Assembly (NCBI GenBank): GCA_035235625.1
Contig: CP141150.1
Location: 930,001 to 994,000, forward strand
Length of the DNA stretch: 64,000 bases
Direction of reading: 5' to 3'
Source of the DNA: Saururus chinensis
Taxonomy: Eukaryota; Streptophyta; Magnoliopsida; Piperales; Saururaceae
The notes beneath the pieces were generated by a model. That model was not told the origin of the DNA. It saw only the letters and a list, made by a program, of their open reading frames with translations, and searched no databases. Both the position numbers and the translations under genes were made by a program. Positions 35,173-49,700 of this stretch are shown here, in pieces (position 1 is the stretch's first letter; each line of letters opens with the position of its first letter).

Positions 35173-38100
35173 ATGGCTCCCGGGCGTAAACGAGGAGCGA
35201 ATCGCGACCAGGCCAAGGACGCCCTGAGGCTGGGGGATCTTGTGCTCGCCAAGGTTAAGGGCTTCCCGCCCTGGCCGGCTAAGGTGCGCTCTGAAACGCT
35301 TGTCTTTGGGTTTCCGTTTCGTTGTCGTTGTAGGGCTTCTTTGTTTTAGTCCGACTTTGAGAATTTTGATGCTGCCTTTTTTTAAATTTCCTTGCATAAA
35401 TCCAACGAGGTTGGACGGAGTGCCTTCTGCTATTGCAGTGTTTTGGAAAGTTGAATGTTTGCTTATCAGAGTTTGCTATTTGTTTCTGATTCGAAAGTTT
35501 TTTTCCTCCATCATAAACTTGGCCCATTTGTTTCTGATATTATATAAGAGAGGCGGTGAAAGTTGTAAGGTCAATGTGATTTCTACCCTTTTTTTTTATA
35601 GTGAGTTTTCAATTCCTGGTCGTTTTCTACCTTGCTTGATGTTTTTTGTTAGAGCACTTTTAGTTTGTTGAATCCATAATTGTTGTATTGTTACTTCTTC
35701 TTTTCCTTCTTCCTTAACTTCTTCACTATTTAGTACCATGGTTTCGATTGGTATAAAATTTATTGTCGTTGTTGTTACTAATTATCTGTGTTATTGTTCT
35801 TACTCCTAGTTTATACTTCCGTCAGCCAATTGATTGTCTCATTCCTTTCTCATTATTGCAATATATGCCTTTGTGATTAATTTCGGAAGTGGAATTCTAA
35901 AAAGGTGTTTGAACTCCATAGTTTTTTATGTGAGGTTCTTCTTGTGCATTTAATACTGAATTTTGTTGCTGTTGGTTCAGTCACCTTTTTTTTCTTTGTC
36001 CTTTTTGTTCACCATATCTGTGCACATATTGATGTTATATAAATTGGGGAAGTGTTTATCTAGACTGATATGCTTTGAGCTAGTGCTTCACTAAAGCTCC
36101 ATTTATCATGGGGTTCTTACTGAGAAATTTTTCTTGAAACCTGCTCCAACTGATTAACCTATTATCATGTTGTATCACCGCAGAAAGTGATGCTGTGGGC
36201 TTCATGCTACATAATCGTATATGAAAATACTGAGTACTGATATATTTCAATGGTTCTAAAATCTACACTGCAGACAACTTGAGATAATCATTCTGGTTTT
36301 GTAAATTTATATCTTTTTTGTTTTTTGATGAAGGTAAATTTATATCTTAGACTAGCCACATTATGGTCGAGATAGTTTTGAGTTGGTTGATGTTTTGAGG
36401 TGTGTATGAAATGTATTTACTTATAAGTAAGTTCATACTGAAATTGTATGATCATTTTGTGCTGCTAAGTTAATGAATCTAGTGAAACTTCATATGTAGC
36501 TAGGCGAGGCATATGATTATGATGGTGATAGATTCCTTTTGTTTTGTGTCTGCAGATTAGCAAGCCCGAAGATTGGAAGCAGACACCAGATCCAAAGAAA
36601 TATTTTGTTTACTTCTTTGGCACTGCTGAAATGTAAGGCTCTTATGCTTGTTTTTTTGAAGAATTAGTGGGTCTTTTTGCAAATCTGTTATGCTATTGTA
36701 GCTTTATACCATAAAGATGTTGATGTAAGTCTTAGTTTCTGTGTTATTTTTTTTTTGAGTGAAGTTGAAATTGGGACCATAGAGGATGATCGCTTGGAGA
36801 TAATTGTATAGTAGATAAATTGGCTAATTTCAGCCGCTCATATGGTTTATCTTTTCTTTGAGGCTAAAATTGGCATCAAAACTGAACATACAAGTTATGT
36901 CTGATCTATGGTTACGCTGTGTGATATGTGTTGGATATATGGTTTTGGTTATGCACAGTTTAATAGGAAAAAAATTGGGTAGAAATAGGATGATTTGAAC
37001 GAACATTGACATATTGGATACAATTTTGACAATTTCGATCCAGTATAGACATGAACCTGATTTGGGCTTGGATAGGGGATGCAGAATTGAGGTTGGCAGA
37101 TAATGTTCTAAATATTAAGGGTTATGAGTTGTTTTTGGTCTTGCCTGAAAAAAAATTATTTCATGAAACGAAGGTGATTGGTGAAAGAAGGTATTTGGTT
37201 TGAGTTTTAATTTTGGAGAAAAGCTTTTGCAGGCACAACACGTGAGTCTTTAAGTGTAGGTGTTGATGAATATTTAGAGCTGAATTTGGTATTTAGACTC
37301 AGGTAAGTGAAGTTTTAGAATGGATATTGATGAAAAGGTCAAGTTCAGTAGAGATATTGATGAAAAATTGTGATGTAAAATGAGGATCTTGGATTAATAA
37401 CGAGGAGATAACAAGCTAGGTGAAATCTTCTTGTTAGAGTTAATGAATATTGTAATAACACTTGCCTTGATTAAGCTAACAAGTTTACATTTCTTGGCAC
37501 CAATCTGCATGTTTTATGGTAATTGGTAGAAGTGTGGATCATACATATATGAAGCAGCTGGTTGGATGGCATTTGAGCTTCTGTAGGACCAACAGACATA
37601 AATCCTAGTGTCGATTTTTGTCTCATGTTTAAATGACTGCTCAGTTTTGGTGGTCGTTGTTTTTAAGCAAAGTTTTATTGACAATGGTTATATTGGTCTT
37701 GGGAAAGAAAAAGGTGGGACACATAGGGAAATGGAAATGCAATGATAGGGAAGTAATTCTTAGCCAAGCAGAAGTAGGTTGCGTGGAATTCTCCTCATAC
37801 CATGTGGTTTGGCAATTATTATTATTCCCAAATATTAGGATGGGATATTTGGATCTCATATCTTTGCATAGGTTGATCATGAGGGTATTTAAGGAAAAAA
37901 AGCTTGTTACTAGTTGTTTGTTAGCTCATAACATTTTGGTACATTTTATTTTTCTCTTATTTTGCAGTAAAAAGATGCGTGTGACTCTGTACTGATTGGT
38001 ATGTTTAGCCTATAATATATTTATATATTTTTCATTTTGTAAATTATTTCATTGTTGGTTCTCCTTTTAGTATGCTGGATGATCTGGGTTTCCTTCTGCA

Positions 38101-41100
38101 CACTTGTTTGCATAATGAACTACATGCAGTAGCACCAGAGTACTAGTGGAATTACAAGTATTATTTTGAACTTACAATGGTAATAGCAATAATGGCAGTG
38201 GTATGATTCAAGATGAAGTAATAATCTTCATCTCCTGTGTTTGTAATGTTGTAACAAGGCAAAAGATTGGGCCACCCTGATAATTATCACTCTTTATTTG
38301 AGGTTAATTATTTTTACGTGAATTTGGCTGAATTTCTTGTGGTAATGCAAGGAATCTCATGGTTGAATCTGTGATGCTCTTGATACATGACCTATTTCTT
38401 TAAAACTAGAAGTGCGGCTTTTTTTTTATTGCTTAAGCTGCTCTTTTGACTCTTTCTTTCTATCCAGTGGTTTTATTGCTCCAGCTGATATTCAGCCTTT
38501 TACTAACGAGGCAAAGTCTAAGGTAGTTGCTCGATGTCATGGTAAAACAGTAAAAAACTATGCTCAGGCTGTGAAGGAGATTTGTGTAGCTTTTGAGGAA
38601 GTACATAAAAAAGATAAAGACAAAGGTAAATCTGGAGAAGACAGCAAACAGGAAGTTTCTCACATGAATACCTTGACTGATGGTCATGTTGATGGCAGTC
38701 GTGTAAGGAAACATCCTAAAGTAGCTGCAGCGAATCAAGTCGAGATGCTTGAACTGGCAACTGCTAAAGATGATAGGGGCCAAGATGATGAACCTCATGG
38801 GTCTGATTGCTCGTCTCGTAGCAAGCATGTGAAAGATGTTCGACGTAAAGCAGGGCTTGATTCTTCTCGGAAAGAAAGTCTTGCATCTGATGGAATTGCT
38901 GGTTCACGGAACGAAGAGAAAGGTAATACTGAAAATCCACGTGTTAGCTATTCCCCAGATCAGGAAGGTGGTTTTTCTCATAGGGACCATGATGATGCAG
39001 GTGTCAGTGGTCGGGTCGAGTGTGCTGAGGTAGAAATTCCCTCAGAAGAGTTGCTAGCTGTTAAAGATAGATGTTCCTCTGATGCAAATCTAGTCTCTCC
39101 AAAAGCACAGATTGATGAGGAAGACAATGTTTTGCCCCCTTTGGTTGCCTCTCATGCAAAAAGCTCTAGTGGCGGACACAAGGTGATTATGAATGGTCAC
39201 AAACCTGGAAATGTGGTGCCAGTGGCAAAAAAGAAAGCTCAGAGGGAGGCTGAAGTTCAGAAAATGGTTCATAGGTCTTTGAGCTCATCACAAGAGGACC
39301 ACAGTACTGATTCCAGGGAGAAAGCAAGAGATGAGACTATTCGAAGAAACATGTTTGGGAAAATTGCTGTGTGCGACAGCGCGAGAGATTCATCTCTAAG
39401 TTCAAACCCAGAAACACTCACTGCTATTGTAAAGAAGGAAAAAGGAACAGGCTTATCTACTTCAAAGAAGCTTTCATCTGGAAAAGGTGGGCCTGCTGGT
39501 GTTCGCAATGAGAAGAAGGCTGTATTTAGTAGTTTGGAGGAAGACGATGGTGGTAGCGGATTGTCTTCAATAGATCCTGCGAAGAATCAAACATCCTTGA
39601 ATTTTAGTAAAGCTAAAGTAGCTGATAATGAAGATTTGCGGCCTGCAAAGAAGCTAAGGCTTGCATCTGGTAGTGATGAGGAGATGGAGGATAGTTCGGT
39701 TGTTACAGAAAAGATTAACTGCATGCACCCTCCGACTAATGAAAATGGAAAAGACAAAGTATTGGAGAGAAAGAATTCTATGTCTACTGAAACAGGAAGC
39801 AATGTGGTCCACGGGACGGGTGATGAAGCTTTATTGCCACTGTCAAAGAGACGCAGCAAACTGGAAGCGGTTTCTGATTATGCTGCCAAAATAACTGGTA
39901 GTGCCATAGAAAAAAGTTCTACCCGTCTTAAAAATGAGAAGTTGAGTTCTGATTTAGGTAGATCTTCTGCTGTTCAAGTTCGCTCTCGAAGAAGACCATT
40001 TTATTCAGGTGATGATGATCAAGATGAAGTTCAGTGCAGGACTCCAGTTCACAGAGGATCTTCAAATGTAATTAAGAAAGTAAATGAGTCCTTGCAGCAA
40101 GAAGTTGACATTCCTTCAGAATCAAATATTAAAGACGTTAAGCTTGAAAATTTAGGTGCAGTGAAGCTTGAAGATAAATCTTCAAATGTTGTGGATTCCA
40201 TGATTACTCCTAAAGAATCATTCTTAACAAATACTAGCCAGAACGAAGAAAAGAGGCTTGGACAAACTTTGGACTCTTATGCATCAAGTAGTCCTCAGAA
40301 ATTGGAGTCAATTGTTTCTCAAGAGCTTAAACCAGCCATCACTTTGGCAAGTAAGTTGCCAAGTTCAATTGCTCCAAAACATGTTGAGGGTAAAACTAAC
40401 AAAGTTCAGGTCAAGGCATCTAATGTTGCTTCTGAAAAGAAAGCCGCACATCCAACATCCTCACAGGGTTTAGATCTGGCTCTTGAAAGTTCAAGCCGCT
40501 CATCCAATCAGGTGACAGTACAATGGAACAAGCCAGCTAATTCAGTGGAAAAATTGAAGGGTACTCCAAAAGGAACCGTGAAATCTGCTAACACCAGCTC
40601 TTTGGATCGTGGTGCTGAGAGAGAAAGTTTGATGTCTGAGAGGTAAGTTGTTACAAATAGTACTTTATTCATTCCGAAGTGGCTTCCTTGATTTAATTAC
40701 ATTTTTCTTCTCGCAATCCAGTTTCTCAAAAAAATCCTGTCTTTCTGTTACAGGTTAGAAATTGTGAAGGAACATAAAATAGCTGCAACTTCATCGACAG
40801 ATGCGAAATCCATTGATTCTTCTACATCTATGAAACATCTTATTGCAGCTGCACAGGCAAAGAGGAAACAAGCCCATTCCCAGTCCTTTCTACATGCTAT
40901 TCCTGCCTTCATATCTACCCCATCAGTGGTCCAGGGGGTGAGCCCCGGTCCTGGCTCCACATTTTCAGCTTTCTCTTCAGGTATTATTATGCAGCAGGAA
41001 GCCACTGGGGTGTATGCTCAGAACCGATCTACGTCAGTTTCTCCTGCTACTCATTCACGACAGCAGTTATCGGAGAATCAAATAGATCGTGAAGAATGTG

Positions 41101-44100
41101 ATGGTGGAGACAGTCCAGGATATCGAGGCCCAGGTGGTTCATTGAGTGGTGGCACTGAAGCAGTTGTTGCTCGGGATGCTTTTGAAGGAATGATTGAGAC
41201 ATTATCTAGAACGAAGGAGAGTATTGGACGGGCAACTCGTCTTGCAATTGATTGTGCCAAATATGGTTTAGCTGGCGAGGTGAGCTTGTTATTGATGGTT
41301 GGTGCATCCATTTCACTTGTATCATATAGTTGAAGTAGATGATTTAAGTGCTAATAAAAGTGCCATCTTCTTTGAAATTGCCAATGATGTGTAAGATATT
41401 TTAGAAGCTGGGGCATACTAGATACAAATATGTGGCAAAGGTGGGATTAAAATTTTAAAGATTGATGATCTTTTAACTTCTAATATGAAATTCTCTCTCT
41501 GCTGTTCAGGTAGTGGAACTGCTAATTCGTAAGTTGGAGAATGAACCTAGCTATCACCGTAGAGTTGACCTATTCTTCCTTGTGGATTCAATCACTCAAT
41601 GTTCACATGGTCAGAAAGGTAAAAACATTTGAGGTTGCTTATCATGCCCTTTTAAAGCTATGGCTTGTCTATCTACCTTGTTAGGGATAGCGATTGTAAT
41701 GATTTTTTTATGATGTTAACTAATGTCTCCCATGTTCTCATGTAAATTATGCACATTTTCACGTGACTTTGCAGTATGTAGCTTGCCCTTTCTTTGCTAG
41801 TGAAATTAAAGTGAACTTGCCCCCTTAACATCCTCATGATGGTCACACATTGTCAAATTTGCGTTTATTATACTATCTTCAGTTTTTGAACTCTTCTTCA
41901 AGTCAATATTTGGCTAATAGTGAAATTGTGTAGAGATATGACATTTGTTCTTAAGCTTTTACTTTTGGTCCCTGAGCTACTGCTGTTTACTAAATTATTT
42001 TTAGGCATAGCTGGAGCTTCATACATTCCTGCTGTCCAAACAGCATTACCACGCCTCTTAGGTGCCGCAGCACCTCCTGGAGCTAGTGCACGTGAGAATC
42101 GTCGCCAATGTCTTAAGGTAATATTATACTTGTACTGTTTGAAAAGTTCTCTTTGCTTTATTAGCATTTATTGTTGTGGAGCAAAATGTTTAATTTTTTT
42201 TGTGTGAATGTCTCTAGGCATTCCTTGTGGCCTTGAAAAATGAAAGAGGATCTTGTCCCTGAGGGGCATAGAATGTTTCACGTTATTATGAGGATTGAGC
42301 CCTTATTGGTGCTTAAGATTTAGCTTTTAACGTGACCGGTTTATAATCACAATCAAGAAGTGCTTTTTCCCAACAATTTGGGATTGGCGACACAGATCTT
42401 GCACTTACCCTCTAGACTGTTTTGTTCCAGCTCTTTGTTATAAATTGTAGGATCATATCTTTCTGTAGAAACTCCATCCATGTCCTCTTTGGTCTTCCGC
42501 TCTCCTTCTGGTCCCTTTAACTTGCATCTTTTCTAACCTTTTGACTGGCGTATCACTTGGATATCTTTGTACATGCCCATAGCAACCACCTCACTCTCCC
42601 TAATCCTCTCTGTTGTAGACGAGTGTGGTCTACAGCGAAGATGACGTTTCTGTTAGGGGAAAAGGAAGAAAGAGCGAGGGAAGAGATCTAAGTTATCTAA
42701 GCTAACACTATATCATTAATTCTTAATGCTTGACGTTAGAGAGATCGTACCACTGCAATATATAGGCTTCAATACTATTCCAAGTAAGACTAGGGATCCT
42801 AACTAGGAATAAACTAAAATAAGACACTACCATTAATCAAAACATAGGCTATTTAGAATAGGAAATTATCTAAGGAAGATTAATGCCAAATACACTAAGT
42901 AGAGAAGGCAAGGCGGTCAAACATGTTGGGCCCCCATGAGGTGGGCCATACGAGTCATAACATTCTCGCGTGAAGGTATGACCTTAGGTTTGATCTTACA
43001 TACTCATTTCTAAACGAACTCTTGTTAATTTATACACAGCTTTAGCATCCTCGTTTCAGCTACATTTTATTTACCTATATTACTTTCTTTGTCTTATCAC
43101 TCCACTCCATAGACTATTGCATACCTTACAGCCTTCCTACTGAGTTTTTCCTTATGCCTTGCTGGGTTGCACTTATTATACAACACTCCTGCAGCGGCTC
43201 CCCACTTTCCCATGTCGCACTTATTATATAAATAGCTTTCTATATCTCCTCCCTTGTTGATACTGTAGCATGATAGTGGAATTGCCCACACTATTGCACT
43301 TCTTGCCCTATATCGCCACTAACGGTCTATCTATAGTTGAACCTTTTCTGAAATTGAATTCCAAATACTATTAGTTCTATCATATGGAAATATAATAGAT
43401 GTTAAATCAAAAGTTTTAAATAGTATTATTTGAACATATGGTTCTTGGTCATAAAAAATTGAAGCATCAACAATTGGCTAACATAGATTCCTCATGTCTG
43501 CATGACCTTACATGTGCATATGCTATGTAAAGTGGTTATAAGTTATTAAAATAACATACAAAAAATGTTGCTTAAGACTAAGTATATGCTTGTTTTATTT
43601 TTAAGATTTGCATGGTTAATATATCCACACTTACACATGCATCGGTAATACTGATCATGGTTTCTTTGTTTCTTTTAGTTATTTGTCTCACCCACTTCTG
43701 AGATTTTTCTGTGAATATTTGTTTTCAAGGTATTGAGGTTGTGGCTTGAGCGGAAGATTTTACCTGAATCATTTCTTCGACGATATATAGATGAGTTTGG
43801 CGTTTCAACGGAAGAGATTTCTGCTGGGTGCTTTCTAAAACGTCCTTCTCGGGCTGAGCGATCTGTGGATGACCCAATTAGAGAAATGGAAGGCATGCTT
43901 GTTGATGAATATGGGAGGTATGTATGTTTAATATGTATCCGTACTTGATGCATTATGCTGTTTAATTCTTGTGTTCCTTTTCGTTTCTTTTATGTCTTGA
44001 TTTTTATTAACACGGGACTTATACAAATTATTTACTTTCTTCAGCAATGCAACATTTCAGTTGCCTGGTTTTTTGTCTTCTCATGCATTTGAAGATGATG

Positions 44101-46769
44101 AAGATGATGAAGATCTTCCAAGCCATGGTTTAGGCAACAAGGACACAGCCAATGATGAATCTCCCGATGAAGCCACTGATGCTACGGAAGATCTAGAACC
44201 AACATGTGCAGTTACTCCTTCCAGCGACAGACACCACCATATATTGGAGGAAGTAGATGGCGAGCTTGAAATGGAGGATGTTTCTGGATCCTCTCTATCT
44301 TTTAAAGATGTGGGCACAACTGCAAGTGCAAAAAAGGACTCATATGATCCCGAATCTCTTCGCCAGAACTTAGAGAATCGAAACTTAGAACCGTCAACAT
44401 CAAATAACAGCCATCTTGAGCTTCCACCCCTGCCGTTGGGGGAGGATTCTCCACCATTACCATCAGATTCTCCCCCTCCCCCACCTCCTTTACCTCCTTC
44501 CCCGCCTCCACCACCTCCACCACGATCTCCTTCACCACCTCCTCCTCCACCATCAAACCCTCCTCCACCTTTAATCCCTCCTCCGCTGCCTCCATCTTTA
44601 CCACCACCTTCTTCTCCATCTTTTGGTTATCGTCCGCCACTTCTTCAAGATTATTGTACGACTCCAAGTGTAAGTATCTGTTTGACTTTTTTAGATTTTG
44701 TCTGATTTTGTGTTTGTAATGTTTATAATCTACTTTCCCTAACAGGCTAATCAATTTGCGGTTGCTGGAAATGCTCCTATGCAAACCCATCTTAATGCAA
44801 CCTCAATGAAAGGTGATATGGTTCCTCCACAGCAGTCTGCTTGCTTTGTAACTGCTGGTCCATGCTCAAGTACACAAGATATACCTGTATTTGATGCATC
44901 AAGATCGTTTGAGTCAACAGGACAAAATCGTGACATGTATTTACCTCCTTCACAAACTTCTTATCATCAACATCAGCATCATCAAAACCATCATTTTCAT
45001 CCGCATCATCATCATCAGCAGCAACCACAGCAGCCTCACCCCCATCAATTTACCCAACAGCAGCAGTTCCCGCATCCAACAACTGGCACATCTTACACAC
45101 AAGGGCCACCTTACCTTCCTCCACCACCTCCCCGGCCTCCCATTGTACCACCTGCACAGACACCAGGACCAAGTCTGGCTCCACTACCTGGACACCATTT
45201 CCCTTACCCCAATCCCCCTGCAGTTCAGCAGCAAATACAGCCGCCTCAGCAACACCACCAACAACCATGCCATCCTTATGCTGTGCAGCATCTTTCTAAT
45301 GGGCATAGGCAATATGTCATTGATGAAAACCGTAGGGATGGCCCAGAGAATACTCAGCAGCCTGGAGTTTGGGGGACAGGAGGAAGGCCAATGCCATCAG
45401 GAGGCCCCTTTATCCAGGAAGGTATGCTGTCCGCATGGCTTACATGAAGAACATAACTTTTCAATTTGAAAATGTCTTATCTTGTCTAATCGGGTTACAC
45501 TTCTCATGCTTTGGAATGTGGATTGGGTGGCAGGGTTCTTCCATCCTCCCATGGAAAGGCCTAGCACCAGTGCTTTAAGTTATCAACCGCCTGTATATAA
45601 TTCTCTTCCCCCTGGACCTCCAATGCCAGGTAATTTTGCCTTGGAAAGAAAATTGCCCAAAAGGCTTTCTTTTTGTGTATTAGGTTGATCTTTTTTTTTA
45701 ATGATTGCGCTCAATCTTTATTTTTTCTAACACTGCCTTTTGTACAGACGTAGAAATCTTATTTAAAAAGAAAATTACATTTTAGATTTTCTCTATTTGA
45801 TGATCCAACCTTCAGATGAACCTTTTGATCTCTGCCATTCCATAGTATTCAAACTTGACTTTCCTGAAAGCGAAAAATAATGCTGGCAAACACAGCAAGA
45901 CTGGGCCAGATTATATTACAAATTTATGTTGATCATAAACATTGGATAATGGGTTAATATTAAAGAGTAAAATAATGCTGGCGAATGCAGCAAGAATGTG
46001 TCAGGTTAAATTATTACTGCTTTATGTTCTAAACTAGGCTTCAGTGAACTTAGTTGACTTTAAGTTGGACAAGTTTCTTTTGCAACTTGCATAATGGTTA
46101 GAACCAAGGTTTGTAATGTTGTGAGATCTTGCCAAAATTTAAGCGAGATCTCACATCTTGGCAGAAAAACAGGAGTTTAAACACCAGAAATGTGGTTTCT
46201 GCCTCGGTTTCCCTTTCTTGGTGAGATCTTACTGAGATGAATGTTTTACAGTATATATATTTCCTGATTTTCCTGAAACCATCGAGTTTGATGTTGAAAT
46301 TTTCTACTTTGTTTGGATGTCACTGTCACATTACAGGGGCTTTTATAGTCCAAAAGGGCCCTTTCTGCATTTTTAGTCGTTTGGATGGGCCATTTCATAC
46401 CGAAATGACCTTTCCAGCAAAACAGCCAGAAAAGGTCTTTTATATCAATTCTGCTTAAATTGACCAAAAAGGCCCTTTCTGAGTTAAATGTTGTGAAAAG
46501 ACATGTCATCCCTCATTCTCTCCCACATATTGTTGGGTTTTCTTGTCATTTTACGTACCAAAAATCTTATAGGAGATCAATTTTGTCTTATGTGGAGGAA
46601 GTTAGTGTCGATAACATTTCTAACATCTAACTGTGATAGTGCAGTTCTAATGTTTCATATTAGTGGCAATCCTTTATCTGATGTGTGTAATTGTTCAGGT
46701 CTTGGAGTTAACCAGATGCCCCCTTGTAGACCAGACATGTCTGCTGTTGATTGTTGGAGACCGGTCTGA
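35173..46769 (+). CDS. HUA2: HUA2-like PWWP and CID domain nuclear protein
   Basis: Eleven exons (35173-35283, 36556-36632, 38468-40642, 40754-41279, 41510-41618, 42005-42117, 43730-43917, 44045-44669, 44746-45421, 45534-45629, 46699-46769) join in phase to 1588 aa, longer than the ~1390 aa I recall for Arabidopsis. Residues about 20-80 form a PWWP domain (GDLVLAKVKGFPPWPAK). A long Ser/Lys-rich acidic and basic middle follows, then a CID/RPR domain at about 927-1065 (FFLVDSITQCSHGQKG, CLKVLRLWLERKILPESFLR). After it come an acidic patch, a poly-Pro tract (about 1220-1295), a His/Gln-rich stretch (about 1380-1415) and the C-terminus CRPDMSAVDCWRPV. In Arabidopsis, HUA2 acts in AGAMOUS and FLC transcript processing and flowering time. 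HUA2-like paralogues exist, but gene order supports HUA2 itself. Confidence 0.95.
42355..43295 (-). mobile_element. RTE-type LINE remnant, antisense in HUA2 intron 6
   Basis: Minus-strand translation, in more than one frame, shows the C-terminal end of plant RTE reverse transcriptases: WGAAAGVLYNKCNPARHKEK, SRKAVRYAIVYGVE, then VAETRMLKLC, YGHVQRYPSDTPVKR, GRPKRTWMEFLQKDM and VANPKLLG at the 3' end. Several stops and frame changes interrupt it, so it is dead and 5'-truncated. A small LTR at 42611-42962 splits it. The similarity is from memory of the family consensus. Confidence 0.75.
42611..42962. mobile_element. Small solo LTR (352 bp) inside the LINE remnant
   Basis: It starts TGTTGTAGACGAG and ends CGAGTCATAACA, with flanks CTCTC and TTCTC (4 of 5 match). 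Size and termini suggest a Ty1/copia LTR. The LINE sequence continues on both sides, so this insertion is later than the LINE. Confidence 0.6.
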
Positions 46770-49700
46770 GGATCATCTGAAGAAGAAATATTGTGAATGG
46801 GGTGGGTGTCTCCACTGCAAATATTTGTATGATCTTGACTTTTACTAACACTAAGTGGGAGGTGCTTGTCTCTTATGGGTGCACAAGTTGATGACAGTTT
46901 TGGTAATGTTGCTACTGACTTATTCAGGTTGTTAAACTAATAAAGTTCATTTGGATATTCTTCAGGAAATGTGGGAATGGCGGAGGGAGGAATTTTTCTT
47001 ACAGATCCTCACAAGAGATGTTGAGTCATCTGCATGACACTAAAAGAATCCTTGTTGTTCAATTAAATGCTGGTGTCAACCTCACAGTTGCCATGGACGG
47101 ATTGTGAATACTGTAAAATTTTCTTGACAAGTGCACCTCTTATTCGTGCCAAGCGTAAGCACCTTGGTTTTTGATACATTGATCTACTTGTAATTTTGTA
47201 TGAAAGTGTACTTTACTGTTAACTTTATTTACCATATAATTAAAAGAAATTCTTTGATGATTCTTGAGCTAAGTTTTAGATATGTATTTAGCATACATGT
47301 TGACACATGGCCCACTTCTGATCCTTCTGGGATGTGGCTCTATTGTCAATATCCTGTGTTTCATTGTAGGTATAACTATTTTGTTTTTGAATTTGTTGAT
47401 TTGAGCGAAATATAAAACTCTCACTGTCCCTAGTTTTTTGCAGCCTTAGTTTAACAGTGCGCTTCTTGCAAAATTGTCTTTCCTTACTGACTTTTTATGC
47501 TCTTTCAGTATAGGCTGGTTCCTTGTAATTTTGTATTGAAAGATTCCCCCGTACCTGTAGTCTTTTAAGTAATTTGTTATTTTTCAAGAAAATAGCCATG
47601 CATCGCATCGTTCTAAGTGGTTTTTTGCTAGGAAATAGTTAGGTTCTCAAGCTTGAGTGTTTTTTTTAAAACCAAGTGTTGCACTACCCGTGTACTCCTT
47701 GTCAGTTCTCTGGGATGCCTGATCTACAGCTCTATCAAATTATATCTTATGGTGACTCTATCTCAGGTGTTTCAGTTTTAGTTCGATTTTGGCCCCAAAT
47801 TCATCTTTCAAGTTTGAGTGGGTTTTTGATTTCGCCTAGTGTTGCACTTACCTGTGTAATTCTTGTCTGTTTCCTGGGATGCCTGATCTACAGAACTATC
47901 AAAGTATATCTTCTGGTGACAATATCTCCAATATTTCAGTTTTTGCCCCCAATTTGTCTTTCTTGGGTGGTTATGCAACATGAGTAGGAGGTGAAACACA
48001 CCAGTTTATAGCATACTGTCTAATGCATTTCAGTTTTTACATGAACAGTGACGATGTTATGAACTGAAATTATATATAGCAACTTACTTCAAGAAGCAAC
48101 AAACGTCTAGCTTTTGAAGTTTTCTATTGGATAATACTGCTGCAAAAAAAGTTTGAAGGTAACTTTTTAAACCATAGATTCCCTGAGAATTGTGCAGCTT
48201 ACATTATTTTAGATTGTTATGGGAAGGATAGCTGTTCTCGAGGCCTGCTGCTTGTTGAACAATTATGTAACAGAAGCAAATGACTAAAGTAATACTCTTC
48301 ATTAATGTTTACAAGTTAAAGTGGTAATTTATTGACTAAGCAGTGCCCGCCCTTATATTCAGATCTTTAACAGATAAAGGGAGACCTGAACTTTTGTTCT
48401 CCCTTTGCCGTCCTCACTGGAATATAAAAATTCTAGCTTATGGAGATTTTTTTTTTCTTTTGCTAATGGTTTGAAGATTATTTTTGGTGTATGTTTGTGC
48501 CATATTTGTTTTACTCCAACAAGTTTTTTTTTTTTTTGGTTGTTTGTTAAAGCGATGAAGCTCACTTGTTGCTTTGCATTTAAAAAACAAAAAACAAAAT
48601 TCAGTATTTCCGATTGATTTATTTTGACATGTTGGAGTCGAATACATTGAAACTGTGGTTTTGAGGGTTTTAATGTAGGGCTTTTGGTATCTGTTAGATG
48701 AGAAAGTTAGGGATTTAAGTGTGCCTTGTTGCGTAGTTTTAAGGTTGTTCTTGGTTCAGATTGTGATCGTATGCATCTCAACATTAACTTTTGCGTATTT
48801 TTATAGCTATTCTCTCTTGTTTTTGGGTAATTTACAGCTATTCTTTCTGAGTTGTTAGGTTCAGAATTCGATTGTCTGTATTTCAACATAAACTTATTTT
48901 CTAATGTATTTTTATTTGGGTGCAATATTAAAATGAGATATATTTCAACTAAATTCAGTTTATGAAGCTTATCATGTTTCAAATTTCGGCGTTTAGCAAA
49001 TAAAAAAAGTTCAAATTTAGGTTGCCATAGTTTAGAGACATCTTTTATCGGATCTGGAGTGGATGCTTGTGGGGCAGTGATGGGAGCTTTGATAAGATAT
49101 AACTCGTGTTATCCGCAAAAATGCAGAAGATACCTGCTGTCAGTTGAGGTTTAAATTTACAATTCTCATGGATATTATATGATATAAAGTCCTAAAATTA
49201 GAATTTAAAGAAAACGGTCGAGTTTCAGCTTGGCCCTTATGTTTTTTCTTAACGCGTGGATTTATCATTCTTATTACAGTGGCTACTTAACTGCGTGATC
49301 TGACTATATCATAACAAAAATTGCATGATCTGACAAATTTCAATTTCGGTAACCTCATGGCTTGCCTAAACTTTAACAACAAATAGCAACTGACTGTATC
49401 CGTGCCAATCCATGAATGTTACGTGCGTGCCTTTATATGAATCGGTATATCCCGTTGTGCGGCTTCCATAACGCAAGAGCCTGTTAAATGCCATCATTCT
49501 TCATTCCGTAATTTAAAGTTTGCAGAGTAATATTGGATGTTAAAGGCAAGGGAACATTTAGAATGCATCTCATACAATCCTTCTGTTTTTTTTATGAAGT
49601 GCAACCCTTTTAAGTTACTTGTATTTCATAAATTTAGGAAGTTGATTCTGCATTAAATTGCACGTTGATACGAGTCTATTGTTGTCACATGTAATATCTT

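Noticed and set aside
44302-45469. Antisense and alternate-frame ORFs of 162 and 192 codons in HUA2
   Set aside because: They are shadows of the poly-Pro and His/Gln-rich coding exons; the HUA2 frame is the one with family similarity and consistent splicing.
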